A DNA stretch of 48,448 bases from Pirellula sp. (GTDB lineage Bacteria; Planctomycetota; Planctomycetia; Pirellulales; Pirellulaceae). The notes below the pieces were generated by a model. That model was not told the DNA's origin and searched no databases. It saw only the letters and a list, made by a program, of their open reading frames with translations. Made by a program: the position numbers and the translations under genes. Of the stretch, positions 26,699 to 34,871 are shown piece by piece. The first letter of the stretch is position 1. The number at the start of each line of letters is the position of its first letter. The DNA lies in the NCBI GenBank assembly GCA_021299695.1, contig JAJTEK010000038.1:1-48448 (forward strand). The letters are read 5' to 3'.

Positions 26699-26953
26699 TT
26701 AGCCTCCCGGAAAATCTTCGTCGGGGTCCGGTTCGCTCTGCATCCGGGCCATTGCAATCCTGGCTCGCTCCAGGTCGCATTCTCGCACGATCACTTGAGC
26801 GTATCCTCCCGCCTCGGGCCAACCAGAATTCCCCCCGATACCGCCGTGAAATGCAGGAATTTCATTGTCCTCGAGGTACCCGATAAGCAATCGAGCCTCG
26901 ATGTCGGTCAAATAATCGGTCAGGACTATCGGTCGGTTTGGATCAGTTACCAT
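26699..26953 (-). CDS. DUF2007-like putative signal-transducing small protein
   Basis: 84 residues from the ATG at 26953, preceded by an AGGGG motif. The sequence IVLTDYLTDIEARLLIGYLEDNEIPAF followed by a beta-strand and AQVIVRECDLERARIAM matches the DUF2007 pattern (a small alpha/beta domain that recognises two strands and two helices), and the acidic tail DPDEDFPGG is disordered. A longer upstream frame contains two cysteines but no conserved start context. Function is unknown; the family is described as possibly involved in signalling. It starts the leftward unit DUF2007-PqiA-FAD oxidoreductase and is divergent from dnaX. Confidence 0.8.
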   Translation of the reverse strand: MVTDPNRPIVLTDYLTDIEARLLIGYLEDNEIPAFHGGIGGNSGWPEAGGYAQVIVRECDLERARIAMARMQSEPDPDEDFPGG

Positions 26954-27103
26954 GATTTGTTTCCCCTTGGGCGGCCCGCACATTGTACACCCAAAATGCT
27001 CGGTCAAAGTGCCTCGCAAGACGGCAGTCGCAACTTGGGGATTTCCTAACGGGCTCATGTAGGTGACAATAACCCTAGGAATTTTTTACTTTGAGGACAA
27101 TCG

Positions 27104-28906
27104 ATGGCCGACGATCTGCAGAACACAACCGATGGCGCTCTAGCCGATCAAGCTTCGAAATACACCGTCGTGGCAAGACGTTATCGCCCGAGGACCTTCG
27201 AGGAACTCGTTGGTCAAGACACCGTAGCCCAGGGGCTCCTAAGGGCGATCGAGACCCATCGGGTCGGTCACGCTTACCTTTTTACCGGAGCTCGGGGGGT
27301 CGGCAAAACCAGTACCGCTCGAATTTTCGCCAAAGCTCTCAATGCGTCGGCCGATGGAAAAGGGCAGTTCGATCCGAAGTCCGAGATCGCCTTAGCGATC
27401 GATTCGGGCGATGATATGGATGTGATCGAAATCGACGGTGCAAGCAATCGCGGCATCGATGAGATTCGCCAGTTGCGTTCTAACGCATCGATCCGACCGA
27501 CTCGATCGCCGTACAAAATCTACATCATCGACGAAGTTCACATGCTTACAACGCAGGCATTCAACGCGTTGCTCAAGACGCTCGAGGAACCCCCGGGGCA
27601 CGTCAAATTTATATTCTGCACGACCGATCCAGATAAAATTCCGATCACCGTCTTGTCCCGATGCCAACGCTACGATTTTCCACCGGTCCATACCGACCAG
27701 ATCCTCGCACGGCTGAAATTCATCTGCACCAACGAGGGAACGCAGGCCGACGAGGACGCGCTGAAATTGATCGCAAGACGCGCGGCGGGATCCATGCGCG
27801 ATAGCCAATCGCTCTTGGAGCAGATGCTCAGTTTTGGTGGCAAACACATTACGGTTGACGAAGTCCACGCGATGCTCGGAACGGCCGATGAGAGCCGCTT
27901 AGCCCTTTTCGCCGAATGCATGGTTCGCCGGGATGCAGCCAGGGCAATTACAGAACTCAATAGCGCGATCGCTGACGGCGTCGATCCAGGACAACTGGCC
28001 GAGCAATTCCTCGGATACCTGCGCGATGTGATGACCGTCGCGATCGGAGCTCCGGCTGAGTTGGTGCGGACTGCCGACCCGAGCAACGCCTCGGACCTGA
28101 AGGCCTACGGAAACGCTTGGGGTTTATCGACGCTCCTGTCGGCCATCCAATTGCTCGACGAGTCCATCGTCAAGATGAAGCACAGTGTGCAAAGCCGAAT
28201 TCTACTTGAGGTAGCATTGGTTCAGATCTGCACTCTAGCCGACCTTCAATCGATCGCCGATATTGCCCAAGGGATCGCGCAGAACCTGAACCCTAGCGCA
28301 GTGCCAAAGAGGGTGGAGTTGCAAACGGTCCAAGCCCCATCGGAAAAAAAAAACGTTGAGCAAGTCCCAGCAGCAATCGCTCCGGTAGCCATCCTTCCGG
28401 TAGCGGCCGAGGTGACCGAGTCGACCGAGGTGGCCGAGGTGGCCGAGAGTTCCGACGTAAAAAAAAAAGAGCTCCAAAACCTAAATCCTAGCCAAGAGAC
28501 TTCCGAAACCGTCGAGCCTCTCCAACAACTTGCACTCGTCGCCTTGGAGCTCGAAGGGCTTGCGAGGCAATTAGCAAGCTTGGCACTTGATGTCGTCGAG
28601 CATCCCGAGGGCCGTTGGAAAGTTAGCCTGGCCAAGGAAGCCGAATGGACTTTTTCGAAATTTACCAGTCCGGAGAATCTTCGGAAACTCACTGATGGCC
28701 TGATGCGTCTGACGGGCAGACAGATCGAGCTGGACTTTGTCGTTACCGACGAGCCGATGCCACAGCAACAGGGCGTCCATGATCATGGGCCTAAGCCGAT
28801 GCAAGGCGTTTCACAGCCTCAGCGGATTCGTGAAATGATGGCTACGGATCTGATCAGACGTTTCATTGAGGTATTGGGTGGCGAGGTGGTCAAAGTCGAG
28901 GATTAA
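27104..28906 (+). CDS. dnaX: DNA polymerase III subunit gamma/tau
   Basis: 600 residues. The AAA+ clamp-loader motor occupies about 20-390: YRPRTFEELVGQD, Walker A FTGARGVGKTSTA, EIDGASNRGIDEIRQL, Walker B IYIIDEVHML, LLKTLEEPP, sensor 1 IFCTTDPDKIP, arginine finger SRC and the sensor 2 region. The tau-like C-terminus follows a low-complexity, Val/Ala/Glu-rich linker (about 395-470). The four-Cys zinc module that normally sits between Walker A and EIDGAS is absent: the segment AKALNASADGKGQFDPKSEI has no cysteine. Two A10 runs in the linker could cause slippage and make a short gamma form. GAGGA stands shortly before the ATG. It loads the sliding clamp and, as tau, ties polymerase to helicase. 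Confidence 0.95.
   Translation: MADDLQNTTDGALADQASKYTVVARRYRPRTFEELVGQDTVAQGLLRAIETHRVGHAYLFTGARGVGKTSTARIFAKALNASADGKGQFDPKSEIALAIDSGDDMDVIEIDGASNRGIDEIRQLRSNASIRPTRSPYKIYIIDEVHMLTTQAFNALLKTLEEPPGHVKFIFCTTDPDKIPITVLSRCQRYDFPPVHTDQILARLKFICTNEGTQADEDALKLIARRAAGSMRDSQSLLEQMLSFGGKHITVDEVHAMLGTADESRLALFAECMVRRDAARAITELNSAIADGVDPGQLAEQFLGYLRDVMTVAIGAPAELVRTADPSNASDLKAYGNAWGLSTLLSAIQLLDESIVKMKHSVQSRILLEVALVQICTLADLQSIADIAQGIAQNLNPSAVPKRVELQTVQAPSEKKNVEQVPAAIAPVAILPVAAEVTESTEVAEVAESSDVKKKELQNLNPSQETSETVEPLQQLALVALELEGLARQLASLALDVVEHPEGRWKVSLAKEAEWTFSKFTSPENLRKLTDGLMRLTGRQIELDFVVTDEPMPQQQGVHDHGPKPMQGVSQPQRIREMMATDLIRRFIEVLGGEVVKVED
28344..28353 (+). other. A10 slippage tract 1 in dnaX
   Basis: Ten consecutive A read as GAA AAA AAA AAC in the zero frame. 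A -1 shift here would read AAA CGT TGA and stop at 28359, giving a product of about 418 residues that keeps the whole motor domain, close to the size of E. coli gamma. That such a product forms is inferred. Confidence 0.7.
28459..28468 (+). other. A10 slippage tract 2 in dnaX
   Basis: Ten consecutive A read as GTA AAA AAA AAA GAG in frame. A -1 shift meets TAG at 28489-28491 after seven codons; a +1 shift meets TAA at 28482-28484. Slippage at this second site would give a product of about 460 residues. Confidence 0.7.
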
Positions 28907-29101
28907 TCGATGGTTGCTTGCGCGTCGTTACACTGGAAGACGCCGCCGCTTGCGCGTCGGGAGGGAGCCATTGGGGACAATCGCTCTACACGGATAGGCC
29001 GAGTCTTACCGCTCGAATCCATGTTGATCCCTAGACGGAAACTGCGTAGACTCGGAAACCGTTATTCGTCGCACATGGTCTATTGACCTTCGGGGTATTT
29101 C

Positions 29102-29974
29102 ATGAGATCGCTAGCTATTGCACTGCTTTTTTTGCCGGCTGCCATGTGGATTGGTAGCGTCCAAGCTCAGACGCTTGAATGGAAGCTTAAAACGGGCCAG
29201 TCGATCGATGTTCAAACCGTCAATGAGATGGTAACGAGCATGCTGCTGCCCGATGGAGCCAAAGAGGAGATGCCGATGAAGCAGATGGTCGATGTTCAAT
29301 GGAAAATCAAAGCGTCGGATGACGTTGGCTTCGATGTCGAACAGACGGTCAAGCGAGTTCGAACCTCGATGAAATCACCGATCCTTAATGTTGAATACGA
29401 TTCGGACCAAGGCGATCCGGCCGATCCGGTAGGAAAGCAGATTGCAAAAGGTACGAAATCGGTCCTCGGAGTTCCAATCTCCGTAAAAATCGGTCGACTT
29501 GGGAATCTGATCGAACTCAAGCTTCCGCCCAATCTAGTCGAGCAGAAGGCTAACCCTTCGAGCCCGTTCAGCGCCGAGTCTCTCAAGGCATCGTTTCAAC
29601 AACAAATCGAGTTTCCTAAATCGAACTTCAGTGTCGGGGATACCTGGGAGCAAACTCTCAAGGCGAATTTGAACGGCATGCAAACACGATCGGTTTTGAA
29701 GTATCGCTTCGACGGAAACGTCGACGTCGATGGCCGTAAACTCGCGAAAATCCATGTGGACGCAGTTACCGAGTTGGTGCAATCCCCGCCGGGTATCGAG
29801 GTCGAGCTTCAGGATACCGGTAGCGACGGTGATATCTTGTTCGATGCCGAGTTGGGTTGCGTTTTTCAATCGATCCAAAGGCAACGACTCGACATGAACC
29901 TCAACGCTGGAGGCCGAAAGGTCCAGCAGGCGATCCAGGGTACGACCACGACCACGTACCGATTGGCCAATTAG
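29102..29974 (+). CDS. Secreted DUF6263-like protein
   Basis: 290 residues with a Sec signal peptide (MRSLAIALLFLPAAMWIGSVQA, cleavage likely after AQA-type residues near 22-23). The mature part is beta-rich with repeated phrases (QTVNEMVTSMLLPDG, QMVDVQWKIKASDDVGFDVEQTVKRVRTSM, FSVGDTWEQTLKA, GVFQSI-like end) that recall the DUF6263 family common in planctomycetes. It has no catalytic motif that I can see. It probably acts in the periplasm or at the surface as a beta-sandwich binding protein. It stands alone between dnaX and the convergent wall-salvage genes; the 195 bases before it contain a doubled GCTTGCGCGTCG (28916-28927, 28948-28959). Confidence 0.75.
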   Translation: MRSLAIALLFLPAAMWIGSVQAQTLEWKLKTGQSIDVQTVNEMVTSMLLPDGAKEEMPMKQMVDVQWKIKASDDVGFDVEQTVKRVRTSMKSPILNVEYDSDQGDPADPVGKQIAKGTKSVLGVPISVKIGRLGNLIELKLPPNLVEQKANPSSPFSAESLKASFQQQIEFPKSNFSVGDTWEQTLKANLNGMQTRSVLKYRFDGNVDVDGRKLAKIHVDAVTELVQSPPGIEVELQDTGSDGDILFDAELGCVFQSIQRQRLDMNLNAGGRKVQQAIQGTTTTTYRLAN

Positions 29975-30042
29975 TGTTGGGCCAGTCGGTTCGAGTGGTT
30001 TCTAACTTGAGTCTTGCCGATGGCGTCCGAGGCCGGATACGA

Positions 30043-32355
30043 TCAGGGGTAGAGCAAGTACTTTTGGCGTCTGTTTTGAAACTCAAAGAGCCCCAGGTCA
30101 AGGCGAGGATCGAACCGCGGATCGATCGTACCGTCGAGGATCGCATCTCGAATCGTGGCATTGCGCAAAAGTGTGTTGAGATTTTTGGTTTCCCATGCTT
30201 CTGGATAGAGTTTGCGTAATGATTTTGCGATCGCGAGTCCCAGGGGGACACTTTCAAGCCGTTGTCGATCCGTGATCAAGATCTCGATCCCATGGCAGGC
30301 GACGTTGGCATGTTTGCTCGACCCAGGAGTGAATTCGATTGGGACGAAGGTGACCCCTGGCAGCTCGATCTCGTTGAGTTCGCTAGCGAGTTCCCTGCCT
30401 GAGATCCATGGAGCCCCTACAACTTGAAAGGGAGTATCGGTCCCCCGTCCTACCGATACGTTGGTCGCCTCGAGCAATCCAATCCCTGGATAGAGGAAAG
30501 CTTGGGTCAAGCTACGCATATTCGGCGAGGGATTGATCCAGGTCAATCCGGTTGAATCCCATTGCATGGAACGGGTCCAGCCTTCGCAGGGAACGACGGT
30601 CAGTTCAAGGTCGAGTTTGAGTTCGTCGCGAAACATCTTGGCCAATTCCCCGATAGTCATGCCATGGCGGACCGGGAGTGAATGGAATGCGACGAAAGCT
30701 TCCTGACCTGCATCGAGCATCGGACCTTGGACGATCTGTCCTCCAATAGGGTTAGGTCGATCGAGGACCACGAAGCGTTTTCTTTGTTCGTCGGCGGCTT
30801 TCATGGCTTCTCCCATCGTCGATACATACGTATAAAACCTTGCTCCGATGTCTTGGATATCGAATACGATGGTATCGATTTTCGAGAGCATTTCGGGGCT
30901 GGGTTTTCTGGTCTCGCCATAGAGGCTGTAGATGATCAGTCCTGTATCTTTGTCCTGCGAATTATCGACTTTGGGGATATCGAGTTTCCCTTCGAAGCCA
31001 TGTTCGGGACTGAACAAAGCGCTCAGCGTGATGCCTGGGGCTTTGCTTAAGACTTCGACAGTATTGAGACCTTCGATATTTCGACCGGTGTGGTTGGTAA
31101 TGAGTCCGAGTCGCTGTCCTTTTAGGAGTTCGAATGCGTGGGACTCGAGCACATCAATGCCTGTTCGAACCGAAGCAGGACTTCCCGACGTGGCGTGGGT
31201 ATTTGAGGTCTTTGCATCACCGAAAAATCGGACGACTTGATTGGCGAGCTTTCCGGCAAGTGGATTGATGAGTCCTTTTCCGTCTGGGTGGACACGGTTG
31301 CTCAGGAAGATAAAGAACAAATCGGTTCCTGGATCGATCCAGAGGACGGTTCCGGTAAATCCGCCATGTCCGAAGGCTAGGTCGCTCAAAAGGTCCCCGC
31401 GGTTCAGAGAGAATCCCGAGCGTTTATCCCATCCGAGTCCTCGAGTCCCGTTAGGGACAAGATAACCGCTTGTCATTTTTTGGCGGGTCAGTGGCGAGAG
31501 GATTTGAGGGTTTGAATTTCCGAGCATGGATTTCGCATAGAGTGCAAGATCGTTCAGGGTTGAGAAGAGTCCTGCGTGACCAGCGACGCCGCCGAGTGCA
31601 TGGGCTCGTGGGTCGTGCACTTGGCCTTGGATCCACTTTCCATCGCGTTTCTCCGTCGGAGCGCAGCGGCTGTGCAAATCCTCGGCAGGTAGGTATCCGG
31701 TCTCCTTCATACCTAGCGGTTCGAAGATGTTTTCCCGGGTGTAAGTATCGAGGCTTTGGCCTGAGATTTTTTCCACCAGTTTTCCCAGGATGATGAAGTT
31801 CACATCGGAGTATTTGAAAGCTGTGCCAATTGGGGCCGTCAGTTTCAAATCGCAGATTTTTACCCAAGCTTGCTCGGGGCCTTGGAGATAGTCGGCCATC
31901 GGGTTATCAGGGATCAGTCCGCTGGTATGCAGCAGCAAGTGTTCGACATGGATCGGGTCCTTGTCGTTCGAAGCGAACTCGGGGAAAAAGCTCGATACCT
32001 TATCCTTGAGTCTGAGTTTCCCTTTCTCGATCAATTGCAGAATCGAGGTGGCGGTGGATACCGGCTTGGTGATCGAAGCCATATCGAAGACCGTGTCGAG
32101 TGTCATGGGGCTGACCGGATCGAGGGAGCGATTTCCGAATGCTTGTTGATAGAGCAATCCGTGGCGGTTTCCGACACCGACTACGCATCCGGGCATTTTG
32201 TTTTCCGAGATTGCAGTTTCGATCATGCCACGGATTTCCGCTTCAAAGGCCACTGACCGCTGGCTCGCGATCCGACTGGCGTCTTGGCCATGGGTTCGAA
32301 CATAGCAGGAAGAGATTCCCAAGCAAAAGAGGAATATCAAAAGTAACGATTTCAT
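30043..32355 (-). CDS. Serine hydrolase (class C beta-lactamase fold) fused to NamZ exo-muramidase
   Basis: 770 residues from the ATG at 32355; the longer upstream frame overlaps the symporter gene and has no family match. The N-terminus is a signal peptide with a possible lipobox (ISSC). Residues about 45-375 are a beta-lactamase-family serine hydrolase: S-x-x-K in MASITKP near residue 93, Y-S-D in FKYSDVNF, and HGGFTGT near the end. Residues about 395-770 are a DUF1343/NamZ domain (GLITNHTGRN, LFSPEHGFEG, FDIQDIGARFYTYV, DRPNPIGG, GRGTDTPFQVVGAPW). NamZ removes terminal MurNAc from peptidoglycan fragments; the hydrolase part may trim peptides or esters. The ATGA overlap with the upstream symporter gene and the divergent murQ point to MurNAc salvage. 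Confidence 0.92.
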   Translation of the reverse strand: MKSLLLIFLFCLGISSCYVRTHGQDASRIASQRSVAFEAEIRGMIETAISENKMPGCVVGVGNRHGLLYQQAFGNRSLDPVSPMTLDTVFDMASITKPVSTATSILQLIEKGKLRLKDKVSSFFPEFASNDKDPIHVEHLLLHTSGLIPDNPMADYLQGPEQAWVKICDLKLTAPIGTAFKYSDVNFIILGKLVEKISGQSLDTYTRENIFEPLGMKETGYLPAEDLHSRCAPTEKRDGKWIQGQVHDPRAHALGGVAGHAGLFSTLNDLALYAKSMLGNSNPQILSPLTRQKMTSGYLVPNGTRGLGWDKRSGFSLNRGDLLSDLAFGHGGFTGTVLWIDPGTDLFFIFLSNRVHPDGKGLINPLAGKLANQVVRFFGDAKTSNTHATSGSPASVRTGIDVLESHAFELLKGQRLGLITNHTGRNIEGLNTVEVLSKAPGITLSALFSPEHGFEGKLDIPKVDNSQDKDTGLIIYSLYGETRKPSPEMLSKIDTIVFDIQDIGARFYTYVSTMGEAMKAADEQRKRFVVLDRPNPIGGQIVQGPMLDAGQEAFVAFHSLPVRHGMTIGELAKMFRDELKLDLELTVVPCEGWTRSMQWDSTGLTWINPSPNMRSLTQAFLYPGIGLLEATNVSVGRGTDTPFQVVGAPWISGRELASELNEIELPGVTFVPIEFTPGSSKHANVACHGIEILITDRQRLESVPLGLAIAKSLRKLYPEAWETKNLNTLLRNATIRDAILDGTIDPRFDPRLDLGLFEFQNRRQKYLLYP

Positions 32356-33833
32356 GAGGTTGAATCGATTCGAAACCAGGGAAGAAACGAAAGGTAGCTT
32401 GCCGTACTGAATGTCACTAAAGAGCCGATGCACGAGAGCCAGGGGAAGGCGATACGGATTGCGTCCGGACGATTCAAAACGAATTGAATCCAAACAAGTA
32501 CGGCAAGACCGGCGATGCCACCGGCGATCGCGGCGCGTTGACCAACCCATGGCTGGAAAATTCCTAGGAAAAACCAACCCAAAAGGACACCTGAAGAGAA
32601 TCCAGCGATGGTCAATGCGTTGTTGACGACGCTATTGGAAAACTGACTTGCCCAGATTCCGATGAGGATTTGAACTACGCCGAAAAACAACGTGGCCAGG
32701 CGTGTGAACCAAAGCCGCGATTGCTCGGTCGGTTCGTGCCGCAGCCCCGATAGCCAAAGGTCGCTGTAGGCTGAGGAGGCTGATGACGATAGGGAGCTAG
32801 AGAGGGTAGACATTGTCGCTGAGAGGATCGCCGCGAGCATCAGGCCGATGATCCCAACGTTCATAGGAAAATGGTGGGTGATGAAATGCGCAAAGACTTT
32901 ATCGTTAGCGATCCCCTCAGGCAGTGGATTTGAGGCGTAGAAGGCACCTAAGAGGGTTCCTATCCAGAGTACCAAAGCGAACTGGAAGAATACGAACACG
33001 CCACTGACGAGTATGGCCGTGGCTGCATGGGTTTGGTTTCGGGCGCTAAGGTACCTTTGCACCATGATTTGGTCGGTTCCGTGGGAGCCCAGGGACAGAA
33101 AGGTGCCACCGACTAGCCCAGCGAAAAGGGTGTAAGGTTTGTCTAACGAAAGGTCCCAATCGATCCAGTTCCACTTGCCCGTCGCGTCCATGTATTCGCT
33201 ATAGCTGGTCCATCCCTGTGGCAGAAATCGTACCAGCAGGATCGCCGCGACGATGCACCCGCTCAGATAGATCACCAATTGGATGCAATCATTCCACACC
33301 ACCGATCGCATGCCTCCGAATACCGTATAGACCAAGGTCAGTCCACCGACAGCCAACGCACTTGGGACCAGTGGCCAGCCGACGAGTTGCTCCAAGACCA
33401 TGGCGGCAAGGTAGAGTCTTAAGCCATCGCCGAGATTTCTTGTTACAAGGAAGATCAGCGAGGCTAGGCGAGTGATGTTTTGTCCAAAACGACTTTTGAG
33501 GACTTCGTAGGCGCTGACGATGCTACCGCGAAAGAAATTCGGGAGCAGGAATACCACGACGATCCATCGACCTAGGATGTAGCCCAAGGCTAGTTGAAGG
33601 AATGCAAAGCCGGTAGCACCGTACGCGATCCCAGGGACACTCAGAACCGTAGCGGTGCTTGTTTCCGTGGCCACGATCGAGCCGAGGATTGCCCACCAAG
33701 GCAGATTTCGATCTCCCAGCAGATAGCTCTCGACGGTGTTGTTTCTTCCAGCGACCTTCAGGCCGATCAATACCGAAGCGGCCATGGCGATGAACAGCAC
33801 TACCAAATCGACCCAACCGAGAGAAATCTGCAT
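32352..33833 (-). CDS. Sodium/solute symporter (SSS family)
   Basis: 493 residues with about 13 membrane helices, the LeuT-fold layout of the SSS family. Typical motifs are visible: ESYLLGDRNLPWWAILGSIVATETST in the first unwound helix region, GGMRSVVWNDCIQLVIYLSG, GGTFLSLGSHGTDQIMVQRYLSA and MLAAILSATMSTLSSSLSSSASS. It would take up a small organic solute with Na+. Its stop overlaps the start of the NamZ fusion by four bases (ATGA), so the two are translationally coupled, and murQ starts 115 bases away on the other strand. MurNAc or a muropeptide is thus a plausible substrate; that is inference from context. AAAGGA six bases before the ATG supports the start. Confidence 0.93.
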   Translation of the reverse strand: MQISLGWVDLVVLFIAMAASVLIGLKVAGRNNTVESYLLGDRNLPWWAILGSIVATETSTATVLSVPGIAYGATGFAFLQLALGYILGRWIVVVFLLPNFFRGSIVSAYEVLKSRFGQNITRLASLIFLVTRNLGDGLRLYLAAMVLEQLVGWPLVPSALAVGGLTLVYTVFGGMRSVVWNDCIQLVIYLSGCIVAAILLVRFLPQGWTSYSEYMDATGKWNWIDWDLSLDKPYTLFAGLVGGTFLSLGSHGTDQIMVQRYLSARNQTHAATAILVSGVFVFFQFALVLWIGTLLGAFYASNPLPEGIANDKVFAHFITHHFPMNVGIIGLMLAAILSATMSTLSSSLSSSASSAYSDLWLSGLRHEPTEQSRLWFTRLATLFFGVVQILIGIWASQFSNSVVNNALTIAGFSSGVLLGWFFLGIFQPWVGQRAAIAGGIAGLAVLVWIQFVLNRPDAIRIAFPWLSCIGSLVTFSTASYLSFLPWFRIDSTS

Positions 33834-33948
33834 GCATTGTCCTTTTCAATTGCCCTTGCCGTTGTAGATTGTCCTATTGTAATGGACTCCAGGGGGCTTG
33901 GGTAAGCGTCTTGGGATAACCTAGCAGATCAAAAAGAACCAAGCGAAT

Positions 33949-34836
33949 ATGGATCACTTAACCACCGAACAAAACAACCCTGAATCGGTCGCGATCGATC
34001 AGATGGATCCGATCCAAATCGCGATGTTGATGAACCGCGAGGACTTGAAAGTTGTGGCCGCCGTCGAGCGGGTTTTGCCGGACATTGCGCGAGCCATCGA
34101 AACGGTCACTGAGCGTGTGCAGGCCGGAGGTAGGCTGATTTATATTGGGGCAGGAACCTCGGGCCGACTCGGGGTGCTCGATGCATCGGAGTGCCCCCCG
34201 ACTTTCAATACACCGCCAGCTTTGGTTGTGGGACTTATTGCCGGTGGTCATCGTGCTTTAACGAACGCAATTGAGGGAGCTGAGGACAATCGCCATGCTG
34301 GCGAGGAGGATCTCCGAGGGGTCGAGTTGAATGCGCAGGATGTGGTCTGTGGAATCGCGACCAGTGGTCGGACACCTTATGTACTCGGTGGTCTAGCTTA
34401 CGCTCAGAGCCTTGGTGCCGCGACCCTAGGGGTCACTTGCAACGAGGTTTCCGAGTTGTCTGAGGTATCCGATGTTCTGATCGCACCTGTGGTGGGTCCG
34501 GAGATCCTCAGTGGATCGACGAGGCTTAAAGCGGGAACAGCAACGAAGATGGTATTGAACATGATCTCAACTGGAACGATGATCCGAATCGGAAAGACCT
34601 ATGGCAATTGGATGGTCGATTTGCGAGCGACGAACGTGAAACTCAAGGATCGGAGTATTCGCATCGTAAGCGGGATCACTGGATTGGATCGCCAACGAGC
34701 CGAGTCTCTTTTGGCACGCTGCGATGGAGAGGTCAAGACGGCGATCGTCAGCCAAGCTTTAGGTATCGACAGAACCGAGGCCCAACAGCGATTGAAGGCC
34801 GCCGGCGGGCGACTTAGAGCTGCGATCCAGGGGTGA
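33949..34836 (+). CDS. murQ: N-acetylmuramic acid 6-phosphate etherase
   Basis: 295 residues, full length for MurQ. The SIS sugar-isomerase domain is clear: LIYIGAGTSGRLGVLDASECPPTF (substrate-binding loop and the catalytic Glu region), GGHRALTNAIEGAEDN, GIATSGRTPYVLGGLAYA, and LKAGTATKMVLNMISTGTMIRIGKTYGNWMVDL. A UBA-like helical tail closes the protein. It removes D-lactate from MurNAc 6-phosphate to yield GlcNAc 6-phosphate in the cytoplasm. It is divergent from the symporter and NamZ fusion and so completes a wall-recycling locus. A MurNAc kinase is not in the window; if the symporter imports free MurNAc, one must be encoded elsewhere. Confidence 0.96.
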   Translation: MDHLTTEQNNPESVAIDQMDPIQIAMLMNREDLKVVAAVERVLPDIARAIETVTERVQAGGRLIYIGAGTSGRLGVLDASECPPTFNTPPALVVGLIAGGHRALTNAIEGAEDNRHAGEEDLRGVELNAQDVVCGIATSGRTPYVLGGLAYAQSLGAATLGVTCNEVSELSEVSDVLIAPVVGPEILSGSTRLKAGTATKMVLNMISTGTMIRIGKTYGNWMVDLRATNVKLKDRSIRIVSGITGLDRQRAESLLARCDGEVKTAIVSQALGIDRTEAQQRLKAAGGRLRAAIQG

Positions 34837-34871
34837 TCGGCGCGGTCTGATCGATCTTCGGTTCGTCTTCT

